Positions 1 through 7,979 of a DNA stretch of 64,000 nucleotides are shown here, piece by piece (the stretch's first letter is position 1; each line of letters begins with the position of its first letter). The position numbers were made by a program, and so were the translations under genes. This DNA comes from Paenarthrobacter nitroguajacolicus (GTDB lineage Bacteria; Actinomycetota; Actinomycetes; Actinomycetales; Micrococcaceae): assembly GCF_007786235.1 (NCBI RefSeq), contig NZ_VNFK01000001.1, positions 124,001 to 188,000 of the forward strand, read 5' to 3'. A model generated the notes under the pieces. It saw only the letters and a program-made list of their open reading frames with translations, searched no databases and was not told the DNA's origin.

Positions 1-304
1 TGAACTCGTACAAGAGCTGGCGGCAGCGCCCGCACGGCATAAGGATGTTGCCTTGGCCGTCCACGCAATAGAACGCGGCGATCCGGCCACCGCCGGTCAT
101 GTGGAGCTGGCCCACCAGCGCACATTCCGCGCAGAGCGTCAGCCCGTAGCTGGCGTTCTCCACGTTGCAGCCGCTGACGATGCGCCCATCCTCGGTGAGG
201 GCCGCAGCCCCCACCGGGAACTTGGAATACGGCGCATAGGCCCGTTCCATGGCCTGAACTGCAGCTTCTTCCAAAGCACGCCAATCGACGTGAGGAGTTG
301 GCAT
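1..304 (-). CDS. cdd: Cytidine deaminase, partial (3' part lies beyond the left edge)
   Basis: Deaminates cytidine and deoxycytidine to uridine and deoxyuridine in pyrimidine salvage. Reading leftward from ATG at 304, the protein begins MPTPHVDWRALEEAA and shows TLCAECALV (zinc ligand Cys and catalytic Glu, the C-A-E form of the small tetrameric enzymes) and, near the window edge, MPCGRCRQLLYEF with the two other zinc-binding Cys. About 101 of an expected 130-140 residues are present. The ATG lies 2 bases after the stop of the upstream permease gene, so it is the downstream member of the nucleoside ABC transporter operon, which fits import followed by salvage. The family call is firm; only the C-terminus is unseen. 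Confidence 0.93.
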   Translation of the reverse strand, partial: MPTPHVDWRALEEAAVQAMERAYAPYSKFPVGAAALTEDGRIVSGCNVENASYGLTLCAECALVGQLHMTGGGRIAAFYCVDGQGNILMPCGRCRQLLYEF

Positions 305-306
305 CG

Positions 307-1596
307 TCAACCCTTCACGTACGGAATGCCGCTTGCGGCCGGTGGCCGCGACTTACCCACCAAACCGGCGACGGCGAAGATGGTCACCAGGTACGGCAGC
401 ATGGCCATGAACTGGCTGGGCACCGGGGTACCGATGATTCCCAGGATCGACTGCAGGTTGTAGGCAAAGCCGAACAGCAGCGACGCCAGGAAGGCACCGA
501 TCGGGTTCCATCGGCCAAAGATCAGGGCAGCCAGGGCGATGAAGCCACGGCCACCGGAGATGTCCTTGGTGAAGGAGTCGATGGTCACCAGGGTGAACAC
601 AGCTCCACCGATTCCCGCGATGGCTCCACCCAGGGTGACGTTCCAGAAACGGGTTGCGTTGACGTTGATGCCCAGAGTGTCGGCAGCCTGCGGGTGCTCG
701 CCAACAGCCCGGACGCGCAGGCCCCAGCGGGTCTTGAACAGGCCAAACCACACCACAGCGACGGCAATGTACATGAGGTAGCCGGCAATGGACTGCTCGA
801 ACAGGATGGGCCCGATGATGGGGATGTCCGAGAGCAGCGGGATCGGCAGGATGTCCAGGCGGCCCGGGGTGTTGAACTGCTCTTTGTTGGGAACCATGAG
901 GGTGCCGTACAGGAAGCCCGTGATACCGGACACCAGCACGTTCAGGACAACGCCCACAATAATCTGGTTGACCAGGTACTTGATGCTGAACACTGCCAGG
1001 ACCATGGACACGGCGGCGCCGGCAGCGGCTGCCGCAATCAGGCCGATGTAGGGACTGCCCGTCATGGTGGCCACCAGGGCTGCGGTGAACGCGCCGCCCA
1101 GGAGCTGGCCTTCGATGGCGATGTTGACCACGCCCACACGCTCACACAGCACGCCCGAGAGCGAGCCGAAGACCAGTGGCACGGCCAGCGTGACCGAACC
1201 GGCGACGAGGCCGGCCAGCGAGATCGAGGGCTGCCGGGCACCTGCCACGATCCAAACGAGCAAAGCGAACACGAACACCACGGCAAAAGCGATGGGCAAC
1301 CACTTGGGCGACCGCTCCCCTTGGGTCCAGAGGTAGATCGAGTAGGCAGCCATGGCCAGCAGCAGGATGCCCAGCACCACGCCGCCCACCTGCCCCGGAA
1401 TCATGAGGGCGGGAACAGCCACGGCGTCGCCGGCATCGCTGATCTTCATCTCAGCGGTCTGGTCTGGTCCCAGGAAGCCAAAAAAGACCAGGGCAATGAG
1501 CGCCAGGATGCCCAGCGACAACGGGACCTTCATGGAAGGACGAAACGCTGGCAGGGCCGTTGATCCCGACTTGGGAGCGGTGGATGTCGCACTCAC
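307..1596 (-). CDS. Nucleoside-type ABC transporter permease (second permease of a BMP importer)
   Basis: Inner-membrane permease of the branched-chain permease superfamily (BPD_transp_2), 429 residues. It has many hydrophobic helices and the typical motif LFGSLSGVLCERVGVVNIAIEGQLLGGA, written here only to mark residues near 145-170; the NIAIEG core is characteristic of YufQ/NupQ-type nucleoside permeases. The GTG start overlaps the stop of the other permease by 4 bases (GTGA), showing translational coupling. Together with the partner permease, the ATPase and the BMP lipoprotein it should form one importer. Nucleoside specificity is inferred from the family and from the adjoining cytidine deaminase. 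Confidence 0.9.
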   Translation of the reverse strand: MSATSTAPKSGSTALPAFRPSMKVPLSLGILALIALVFFGFLGPDQTAEMKISDAGDAVAVPALMIPGQVGGVVLGILLLAMAAYSIYLWTQGERSPKWLPIAFAVVFVFALLVWIVAGARQPSISLAGLVAGSVTLAVPLVFGSLSGVLCERVGVVNIAIEGQLLGGAFTAALVATMTGSPYIGLIAAAAAGAAVSMVLAVFSIKYLVNQIIVGVVLNVLVSGITGFLYGTLMVPNKEQFNTPGRLDILPIPLLSDIPIIGPILFEQSIAGYLMYIAVAVVWFGLFKTRWGLRVRAVGEHPQAADTLGINVNATRFWNVTLGGAIAGIGGAVFTLVTIDSFTKDISGGRGFIALAALIFGRWNPIGAFLASLLFGFAYNLQSILGIIGTPVPSQFMAMLPYLVTIFAVAGLVGKSRPPAASGIPYVKG

Positions 1597-2960
1597 TTGG
1601 CACCTCCGGAGGCGTTGGCAAGGGCAGCTTTCGGGGCCGCCTTCGGTGTCTTGTTCTTGTCCTTCTTCTTGGGCTCAAGCCGGAAAATCGACCGGATGAG
1701 CGGAGGTGCAGCGATGAACAGGACGATCAGCGACTGAACCACCAGGACGATGTCGATGGGCGTGCCCGTTTGGATCTGCATCTGTACCGCTCCCGCACGG
1801 AAAGCGCCAAACAGCAGGCCGGCGAAGAACGTGCCCCACGGAGTGCTCCGGCCCAGGAGGGCAACAGTGATGGCATCGAAGCCGATCTGTGCCGCGACTC
1901 CGCCGGTCAGCACCTTTTCGGTACCGGCTACTTGGGCCACACCACCGAAGGCTGCGAGGGCACCGGCCAGAGCCATCACCAGGATGGTGGCGCGGGGAAC
2001 ATTGATGCCGGCGGTGCGGGCGGCGACCGGGTTGGCGCCGACTGCCCGGAATTCGAAACCGATAGTGGAGCGGTTCAGCATCCACCACACCCCGAAGGTC
2101 AGTGCGACTGCCACCAGGAAACCGAGGTGGAGCCTCGATCCCGGAATGAGGACGGGATAGGTGGCCGTCTCATCCAAGCGCGGCGAAATAGGGCTGTTGT
2201 CCCCCGGCCGACGGAACGCGGCCGTGTTCAGCAGGAAGTCCAACAGGAACAGCGCCACGTAGTTCAGCATGATGGTCACGATCACCTCATGGGCACCGGT
2301 GCGGGCCTTGAGGATACCCACGATTGCGCCCCAGGCAGCACCACCAAGAACACCCATGATGATCACTACGAGCAGGTGCAGCCCGAAGGGCAGGTGCCAG
2401 GCGAACCCGACATAGGCCGCCAACGTGGCACTGATGATGATCTGCCCTTGGGCGCCGATGTTGAACAAGCCGGCGCGGAACGCCAAAGCTACGCCCAGGC
2501 CCGCGCAAATCAGGGGCGTTGCCACCGTCATGGTCTCAAGCAAGGGCTGGAAGCCCTGGCGGGTATTGAACACGGCACCTTGGAAAAGGGCCACGTAGCT
2601 CTCGGTCATGGCGGACCACAAGGCGCTCAGGAAGTCCGTGGGCCGTGCGAACAAGTAACCGGCGGTCTTGGCGACCTGGGCGTCCGTGCTGGCGATCAGG
2701 AGGCCACCCAAGAACAGCGCCACAATGACGGCCAGGACGGACACGAAACCGTTGCCCATGACGATCCTGCGGACGAGGCTGCCCTGCTGGTGACCGGTGT
2801 CTCCGCTCTGCGAGGAAACGGGAACGATGGAGGGCTCCAGCATTCCGCCGGCAGTGTCCAGCGAAACATCCGCGGCGCGGACCTCCGACGCAGGGACTTC
2901 GGGGGTTTGGTCCTTGGACTGGTGTTTACCGGACCCTTGTGACTGGTTGTTCTCAGTCAT
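1593..2960 (-). CDS. Nucleoside-type ABC transporter permease (first permease of a BMP importer)
   Basis: Inner-membrane permease, 455 residues, of the same superfamily as its downstream partner (NupP/YufP type). A polar Gln/Ser/Asp-rich N-terminal extension of about 65 residues precedes the first helix (FVSVLAVIVALFLGGLL). The AFRAGLFNIGAQGQ motif (residues about 160-173) is typical of these permeases. The ATG at 2960 has a strong AAGGAGG five bases upstream, which decides the start; it overlaps the end of the ATPase gene by 8 bases. It ends with a Lys/Ala-rich cytoplasmic tail. Confidence 0.9.
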   Translation of the reverse strand: MTENNQSQGSGKHQSKDQTPEVPASEVRAADVSLDTAGGMLEPSIVPVSSQSGDTGHQQGSLVRRIVMGNGFVSVLAVIVALFLGGLLIASTDAQVAKTAGYLFARPTDFLSALWSAMTESYVALFQGAVFNTRQGFQPLLETMTVATPLICAGLGVALAFRAGLFNIGAQGQIIISATLAAYVGFAWHLPFGLHLLVVIIMGVLGGAAWGAIVGILKARTGAHEVIVTIMLNYVALFLLDFLLNTAAFRRPGDNSPISPRLDETATYPVLIPGSRLHLGFLVAVALTFGVWWMLNRSTIGFEFRAVGANPVAARTAGINVPRATILVMALAGALAAFGGVAQVAGTEKVLTGGVAAQIGFDAITVALLGRSTPWGTFFAGLLFGAFRAGAVQMQIQTGTPIDIVLVVQSLIVLFIAAPPLIRSIFRLEPKKKDKNKTPKAAPKAALANASGGAK

Positions 2961-4479
2961 CGGAGCCTCCTTCCGGGCCGACGCCGGCCATCATCAAGCC
3001 AAGGGTGTCGCGGGGCGTACCGGCGGGAACGATGCCCACGAGCTTGCCCTTGTAAAGCACGGCAATCCGGTCTGCGAGTTCAATGACTTCATCGAGCTCA
3101 GTGGACACGATCATGACCGGCGTTCCGACGTCGCGCTCCGCAACGATGCGCTTATGCAGGAACTCGATGGATCCAACGTCCACGCCGCGCGTTGGCTGAC
3201 TCGCAATGAACAGCCGCAGGGGCCGGGACAGTTCCCGGGCCATGACCACTTTTTGCTGGTTGCCGCCGGAGAGCGTTCCTGCGGCCGACCCCGCAGAAGG
3301 AGTCCGGATATCGAATTCTTCGATCTTGGCCTTGGCGTTTTCCGTGACCTTGGCGGGCTTCATGCCGATGCCGCTCGCGAAGGGTGCTTGGTCGTAAAGG
3401 TCCAGCACCAGGTTCTCGGCCACGGAGAACGGGCCGACGAGCCCGTCCACGGTTCGGTCTTCGGGGACAAAGCCGACGCCGGAGCGCAGGACGTCCTTGA
3501 CCGGCAGGCCCAGGAGCTGCTTGCCGTCAAGCGTCACGGAACCGGTCACGTGCTCCTGCACACCGAGGATGGCTTCCGTCAGTTCTGTTTGGCCGTTGCC
3601 TTGGACACCGGCGACGGCGAGGATCTCGCCTTGTGCGATGTCAAAGCTGATTCCATCCACCACGTTGGTGCCATTGGCTGCCCGGACAGTGAGGTTTTCC
3701 ACCACGAACGTGGTTTCCTTTGGCTGCGCGGGTGCCTTGTTCAGGCTGAGGCTCACGGGGCGGCCCACCATCATGGAGGCAAGCTCCGTGGCGGATGCGG
3801 TGGGAGGTGCATCCCCCACCACTTTGCCCCGGCGGATCACGGTGATGACGTCGGAGACTGCCTTCACTTCGCGGAGTTTGTGCGAGATGAAGACAATGGA
3901 CGTCCCGCCAGCCCGGAGTTGCCGCATGATGTCCAGGAGTTCATCGGTCTCCTGTGGCGTCAACACGGCAGTGGGTTCGTCCAGGATGAGCACTTTGGCT
4001 TCGCGAACCAATGCTTTGATGATTTCGACACGCTGCTGGACGCCAACGGGGAGGTCCTCCACCAAGGCGTCGGGATCGACGTCGAAGCCATACTTCTTGG
4101 AAATCTCCCGGATCTTCTTCCGGGTTTCTTCGATGCTGAGGACGCCGCCGAAGGATGTTGGTTCAGCACCCAGTGCAACATTTTCAGCCACTGTGAAAAC
4201 CGGCACCAGCATGAAGTGCTGGTGCACCATGCCGATGCCCGCTGCCATGGCATCGCCGGGTCCGCGGAAGGTGACGGGCTTGTCATCGACCAGGATTTGC
4301 CCGGCCGTGGGCTCGTACAGCCCATAAAGCACGTTCATAAGGGTTGATTTGCCGGCCCCATTTTCGCCCAGGAGGCAATGGATCTGGCCGGATTCGACCA
4401 CGAGGTCGATGTCTTGGTTGGCGTAGAAGGTCCCGAAGGCTTTCGAGATCCCCTTCAATTCGAGTTTCACAACTCCCAC
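2953..4479 (-). CDS. Nucleoside-type ABC transporter ATP-binding protein (two ABC domains)
   Basis: Duplicated-domain ATPase of 508 residues, RbsA/YufO type. The first domain has Walker [10 protein letters not shown] and Walker [12 protein letters not shown]. The second has a degenerate Walker A (GVQGNGQTE), signature LSGGNQQK, and LFIASQPTRGVDVG in place of a canonical Walker B, as is usual in the BMP-transporter branch. It energises the two downstream permeases. The GTG at 4479 or a second in-frame GTG at 4470 could be the start; the latter lies just after GGTGGGAG. It follows the lipoprotein gene by about 125 bases that contain a strong terminator, so it is probably expressed by read-through or from its own promoter. 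Confidence 0.9.
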   Translation of the reverse strand: MGVVKLELKGISKAFGTFYANQDIDLVVESGQIHCLLGENGAGKSTLMNVLYGLYEPTAGQILVDDKPVTFRGPGDAMAAGIGMVHQHFMLVPVFTVAENVALGAEPTSFGGVLSIEETRKKIREISKKYGFDVDPDALVEDLPVGVQQRVEIIKALVREAKVLILDEPTAVLTPQETDELLDIMRQLRAGGTSIVFISHKLREVKAVSDVITVIRRGKVVGDAPPTASATELASMMVGRPVSLSLNKAPAQPKETTFVVENLTVRAANGTNVVDGISFDIAQGEILAVAGVQGNGQTELTEAILGVQEHVTGSVTLDGKQLLGLPVKDVLRSGVGFVPEDRTVDGLVGPFSVAENLVLDLYDQAPFASGIGMKPAKVTENAKAKIEEFDIRTPSAGSAAGTLSGGNQQKVVMARELSRPLRLFIASQPTRGVDVGSIEFLHKRIVAERDVGTPVMIVSTELDEVIELADRIAVLYKGKLVGIVPAGTPRDTLGLMMAGVGPEGGSDD

Positions 4480-4549
4480 CGTTCTGTGAGTCCGAAGGAC
4501 AGCTGAACTGCTCCAAAGCCACGAGCCTTGGGTTCAGCCTAGTCAGGGC

Positions 4550-4591
4550 AAAAACGCGCCGCCAGTACCGGGACTCGGTACTGGCGGCGCG
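4550..4591 (-). terminator. Intrinsic terminator between the BMP lipoprotein gene and the ATPase gene
   Basis: A perfect 16-bp stem (4555-4570 with 4576-4591, loop GGACT) is followed on the minus strand by five T (A at 4550-4554 on the plus strand). It begins 14 bases after the lipoprotein stop codon. It should end most transcripts after the binding-protein gene, giving more binding protein than membrane components, a common arrangement in ABC import operons. Confidence 0.85.
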
Positions 4592-4604
4592 TCCAGGGAA
4601 TTGT

Positions 4605-5711
4605 TTACTTCTTGGGGCTCGCCGCCGACTCGACAACCAGCTTGCCGGACACGATGTCTGCCTTCAGGGCGTCGAGTTCGGACTTCGTTTCGGCAGAAAC
4701 TGCCGAATCGAGGTCGTGGAACGGGGCGATGGCAACACCGTCGTTGGCGAGCGTGCCAACGTAGGCTTCATTGCTGAACTTGCCGTCCTTGTCGTCCTTC
4801 ACAACAGCCTCAACGGCCTCGCCCATCTGCTTGACCACGGAGGTCAGCATGAGGTCCTTGTACTCGGGAGCTGTGAGGTAGCCGTCGGAGTCAACCCAGA
4901 TCAGCTTGACGTCGCTGCCGGCAGCCTTGGCTTCCTTCAGCGCAGCGCCCGCACCCTTGCCCACGGGACCGGCAACGGGCATCACGATGTCCGCACCCTG
5001 GTCCAGCAGGTTCTTGGTGATCTGCTTGCCGGTGTCCTGCTTCTCGAAGTCACCGGTGAAGGAGCCATCCTGCGCTGCCTTGTCCCAGCCCACAACCTGA
5101 ACGGACTTGCCCTTGGCCTTGTTGTAGGCCTGGACTCCGTCATAGAAGCCGTCCATGAAGATGGTCACGGTGGGCAGCTTGATGCCGCCGAAGGTGCCAA
5201 CCTTGCCGGTCTTGGTGGTCGCAGCAGCGGCGTAGCCAGCCAGGTAGGCAGCCTGTGCCGTGTCGTAGACAACGGGCTTCACGTTGGCGATGGGAGCATC
5301 GTAGGCGAAGTCGATGATGGCGAAGTGCTTGTCGGTGTTCTTCTCCGCAGCAGCCTTGGTGGCGTCACCCAGGAGGAAGCCAACGGTAACCGTCAAGTTG
5401 CAGCCAGCCGAGATCATGCCGTTGAGGTTGGTCTCAAAGTCGCTGTTGGCCTTTGACTCAGCAGACCGAACTTGGATCCCGAGGTCCGTTTCCGCCTTTT
5501 TGAGGCCCTCGAACGAGGACTGGTTGAACGACTGGTCGTCGAATCCGCCGGAGTCGGAAACGATGCATCCGAGGAAGTCGCTCTTGGTGGCGGCACCGGA
5601 TCCGGCGTCGGGAGCCTGGCCGCAGCCGGTCAGCAGGAGCGCTGCTGCGCCGACAGTTGCAACACCGGCCATTGAACCGCGCTTCAGGGTGGCACGCAGT
5701 GGTTTCTTCAA
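4605..5711 (-). CDS. BMP-family substrate-binding lipoprotein (nucleoside importer)
   Basis: Extracytoplasmic lipoprotein that captures the substrate, probably nucleosides, for the downstream ABC importer. The N-terminus has a Lys/Arg-rich segment, a hydrophobic stretch and the lipobox LLLTGC. The start is taken as TTG at 5711 because GGAGG lies 4 bases upstream and it gives a normal lipoprotein signal peptide of about 30 residues; the longer open frame up to 5882 lacks a plausible signal. BMP-like segments include GCIVSDSGGFDDQSFNQSSF and the VGFLLGDATKAAAEKN region. It is first in the operon, followed by a strong terminator. The 223 bases upstream (5712-5934) carry no gene. Confidence 0.88.
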   Translation of the reverse strand: MKKPLRATLKRGSMAGVATVGAAALLLTGCGQAPDAGSGAATKSDFLGCIVSDSGGFDDQSFNQSSFEGLKKAETDLGIQVRSAESKANSDFETNLNGMISAGCNLTVTVGFLLGDATKAAAEKNTDKHFAIIDFAYDAPIANVKPVVYDTAQAAYLAGYAAAATTKTGKVGTFGGIKLPTVTIFMDGFYDGVQAYNKAKGKSVQVVGWDKAAQDGSFTGDFEKQDTGKQITKNLLDQGADIVMPVAGPVGKGAGAALKEAKAAGSDVKLIWVDSDGYLTAPEYKDLMLTSVVKQMGEAVEAVVKDDKDGKFSNEAYVGTLANDGVAIAPFHDLDSAVSAETKSELDALKADIVSGKLVVESAASPKK

Positions 5712-5934
5712 TTTTCCTCCAGGAAGAAAGTGATTGGCGCTACGACGGATGGTCAATGAGTGTCCGTTTCCTATACCTGAGGCAGAAATTCTGTTTTCAC
5801 TGATGCTCGCAGCTGCGCCGAGGCGCATTGATGAAACCAACACTAGTGGCCTGGAACACACCCGGATAGCACATATCCGCACTCCAGGTCAGATTGTTGA
5901 CCTTTTGTTACCAAGCAGTAGCCGGGTGCGCAAG

Positions 5935-6951
5935 TCACAGGCGAACGAGCATCTTTCCGGTGTTCGCGCCGTCCAGCAAATCGATGAATGCCTGCGGTGC
6001 GTTCTCGAGTCCGTCGACGATGGTTTCGTCATAGCTAACGGACCCATCAGCCAGCCATCCCGCCATCTTCTGTGCGAACTCAGCGGCGTGCTGCCGCTGG
6101 CCGCCCACCAGGAAACCGCGCAACGTCAGCTGCTTGCCGATGGCCACTGCCAGGTTCCTGGGCGCAACGGGAGGCTCAGTGGAGTTGTATTGGGCGATGG
6201 CGCCGCACATGGCCACCCGGCCACCAACGGTCAGCGTAGCCAGCGCAGCTTCGAGGTGCTCGCCGCCGACGTTGTCGAAGTAGACGTCGATGCCGCGCTC
6301 CCCCGCTGCTGCACGGAGCTGGTCCAGCACTGGTGCATCGTTGTAGTTGAACGCGGCGTCAAAACCGAGTTCCAGCAACCGTGCCACCTTCTCGGGAGAA
6401 CCGGCGCTGCCGATGACCTTGCCGGCACCCATGGCCTTGGCGATCTGGCCCACCATGGATCCAACTGCGCCGGCCGCTCCGGACACAAAGACAACGTCGC
6501 CTTCCTTGAACTCGGCCACCTTCAGCAGGCCGGCATAGGCCGTCAGGCCGGTCATGCCCAGCGCTCCGAGGAAGGCGGAGGTAGGAGCCAAGCCGCTCGG
6601 CACGGGGGTAGTCGTTGCTGCGTCCACCACCGCGTGTTCGCGCCACCCCAGTTGGTGCACGACGACGTCACCCACCTTGTGCGCGTCCGAACGGGACGCG
6701 ATCACCTCACCTACCGCACCGCCGTCGAGCGCTGCATCGAGGCGGAACGGCGCCGAGTACGACTTGACGTCATTCATGCGGCCGCGCATGTAGGGGTCCA
6801 CGGACATGTACTGGTTCTTGACCAGGATCTGGCCCTCAGCGAGCTCCGGCAGCTGGGCTTCCGCCAGGCGGAAGTTCTCCGGAGCGGGCCGCCCCACGGG
6901 GCGGGAGGCGAGCTGGATTTCGCGGGTTGTGGTGCTGGTGGCGGCGCTCAT
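5935..6951 (-). CDS. NADP-dependent alkenal/quinone-type oxidoreductase (MDR superfamily, CurA-like)
   Basis: Zinc-independent medium-chain reductase of 338 residues, close in layout to curcumin reductase CurA and leukotriene B4 12-hydroxydehydrogenase. It opens with REIQLASRPVGRP and has YMSVDPYMRGRM and the nucleotide-binding segment VSGAAGAVGSMVGQIAK. Such enzymes reduce alpha,beta-unsaturated carbonyl compounds with NADPH. Its ATG overlaps the ohr stop by 4 bases (ATGA), so it is the third gene of the ohrR-ohr operon; a role in clearing reactive aldehydes formed during lipid peroxidation is a reasonable inference. Confidence 0.88.
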   Translation of the reverse strand: MSAATSTTTREIQLASRPVGRPAPENFRLAEAQLPELAEGQILVKNQYMSVDPYMRGRMNDVKSYSAPFRLDAALDGGAVGEVIASRSDAHKVGDVVVHQLGWREHAVVDAATTTPVPSGLAPTSAFLGALGMTGLTAYAGLLKVAEFKEGDVVFVSGAAGAVGSMVGQIAKAMGAGKVIGSAGSPEKVARLLELGFDAAFNYNDAPVLDQLRAAAGERGIDVYFDNVGGEHLEAALATLTVGGRVAMCGAIAQYNSTEPPVAPRNLAVAIGKQLTLRGFLVGGQRQHAAEFAQKMAGWLADGSVSYDETIVDGLENAPQAFIDLLDGANTGKMLVRL

Positions 6952-7379
6952 GCTGCGAACTCCACGAGCTTGAGGTCAACGGCCATGTTGCCGCGCGTTG
7001 CATTGGAGTAGGGGCAGATCTGGTGCGCCTTCGCCATCAATTGTTCTGCGGTGTCGCGGTCCAGGGCGGGCAGGGCGATTTCGAGTTCGGCAGCCAAGCC
7101 ATAGCCTTCGCTGTCCGTCAAGGCACCGAAGTGAATCTTCGCGGCAACAGCCGAATCACTAAGGTCCGCGCGCTCCTTGCGGCCCACCAGGCGCAAGGCG
7201 GAGTGGAAGCAGGCGGCGTATCCGGCAGCGAAAAGCTGCTCGGGGTTGGTTCCCTGGCCGTTTCCGCCGAGTTCCACGGGGCTGGCGAGCGAAACGTCCA
7301 GCTTGCCGTCGTTGGTGCGCGCATTGCCATCGCGGCCTTCGCCGGAGGCAAGTGCCTCAGCAGTGTAGAGAGTCTTCAT
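6948..7379 (-). CDS. ohr: Organic hydroperoxide resistance protein
   Basis: OsmC/Ohr-fold thiol peroxidase of 143 residues that reduces organic hydroperoxides in the cytoplasm. The peroxidatic Cys57 lies in AACFHSAL and the resolving Cys122 in QICPYSNATRGN; Arg16 and Glu47, which organise the active site in this family, are present (GEGRDGN, NPEQLF). The length is normal. It follows ohrR by 43 bases and is coupled to the downstream oxidoreductase. Control by the upstream OhrR operator is expected. Confidence 0.96.
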   Translation of the reverse strand: MKTLYTAEALASGEGRDGNARTNDGKLDVSLASPVELGGNGQGTNPEQLFAAGYAACFHSALRLVGRKERADLSDSAVAAKIHFGALTDSEGYGLAAELEIALPALDRDTAEQLMAKAHQICPYSNATRGNMAVDLKLVEFAA

Positions 7380-7422
7380 GGTGTTTCCGTTTCTCTTGGG
7401 AATGGGTGGCTTGGAAATCGTG

Positions 7423-7857
7423 TCAGAGTGAGCTGTTCAGGGCCGCAGTGAGTTTGCCGAGAGTGGCGTGCAACTGTTCGATCTCGTCGGCAGACAGGCC
7501 TGCGGCGTCCGCGAGGCGCTGGGGCACAGCCTGGGCGCGGGCACTCAAGGCGGTTCCCGCGTCCGTCAGGACGACGTCCACCCGGCGCTCATCCTCGGCC
7601 GCACGGCGGCGTTCCACGAGGCCCAGCCCTTCGAGGCGCTTCAGCAGGGGCGACAAGGTGCCGGAGTCAAGGCCCAGTTCAGCACCGAGTTCACGGACGC
7701 TCCGCGGTTCCTTCTCCCACAGGACCAGCATCACCAGGTACTGCGGGTAGGTCAGCCCGAGGTCTTCCAGCACGGGGCGGTAGACCGCCGTCGCGGCTTT
7801 GGACGCCGAGTACAGCGCAAAGCAGACCTGGTGGCGGAGGCGGGGTGCATCACTCAT
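7423..7857 (-). CDS. ohrR: MarR-family organic peroxide sensor/repressor
   Basis: Winged-helix repressor of 144 residues. Cys12 sits in HQVCFALYSASKA, the position of the single peroxide-sensing cysteine of OhrR, followed by the LTYPQYLVMLVLWE segment typical of this branch. The wing region holds RRAAEDERRVDVVLT. ATG at 7857 is chosen because it gives the normal N-terminus; the frame runs on upstream to 7893 only by reading through the operator. It is first in an operon with ohr and the oxidoreductase and has a perfect palindrome 14 bases upstream, so it should repress its own operon until its cysteine is oxidised. Confidence 0.93.
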   Translation of the reverse strand: MSDAPRLRHQVCFALYSASKAATAVYRPVLEDLGLTYPQYLVMLVLWEKEPRSVRELGAELGLDSGTLSPLLKRLEGLGLVERRRAAEDERRVDVVLTDAGTALSARAQAVPQRLADAAGLSADEIEQLHATLGKLTAALNSSL

Positions 7858-7870
7858 GACTAAAACGATA

Positions 7871-7891
7871 GTGCACAATTCAATTGTGCAC
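7871..7891. promoter_or_regulatory. OhrR operator
   Basis: A perfect 10-bp inverted repeat with one central base: GTGCACAATT, C, AATTGTGCAC. Its core has the same AATTNAATT centre as the known OhrR site (TACAATT-AATTGTA in Bacillus). It lies 14 bases upstream of the ohrR ATG on the minus strand, in the expected promoter position. Confidence 0.85.
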
Positions 7892-7921
7892 AACTCATTC
7901 GGGAGAAAGTCACCACATCAA

Positions 7922-7969
7922 GGGACAGCACAGGCTCCAAAGGGCGCTTAAAAGGACATGTGCTGTCCC
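7922..7969. terminator. Inverted repeat after the M20 hydrolase gene, possible terminator
   Basis: 11-bp perfect arms GGGACAGCACA (7922-7932) and TGTGCTGTCCC (7959-7969), loop 26 bases, no T tract on either strand. It lies just beyond the stop of the minus-strand hydrolase at 7980. A terminator role is inferred from position only. Confidence 0.4.
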
Positions 7970-7979
7970 CCAGGTGGGT

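Noticed and set aside
298..2942. Long plus-strand open frames (421 and 460 codons) opposite the nucleoside permeases
   Set aside because: They mirror strong permease genes in a high-G+C genome, are rich in Gly, His, Gln and Asp with no domain pattern, and lack ribosome-binding sites.
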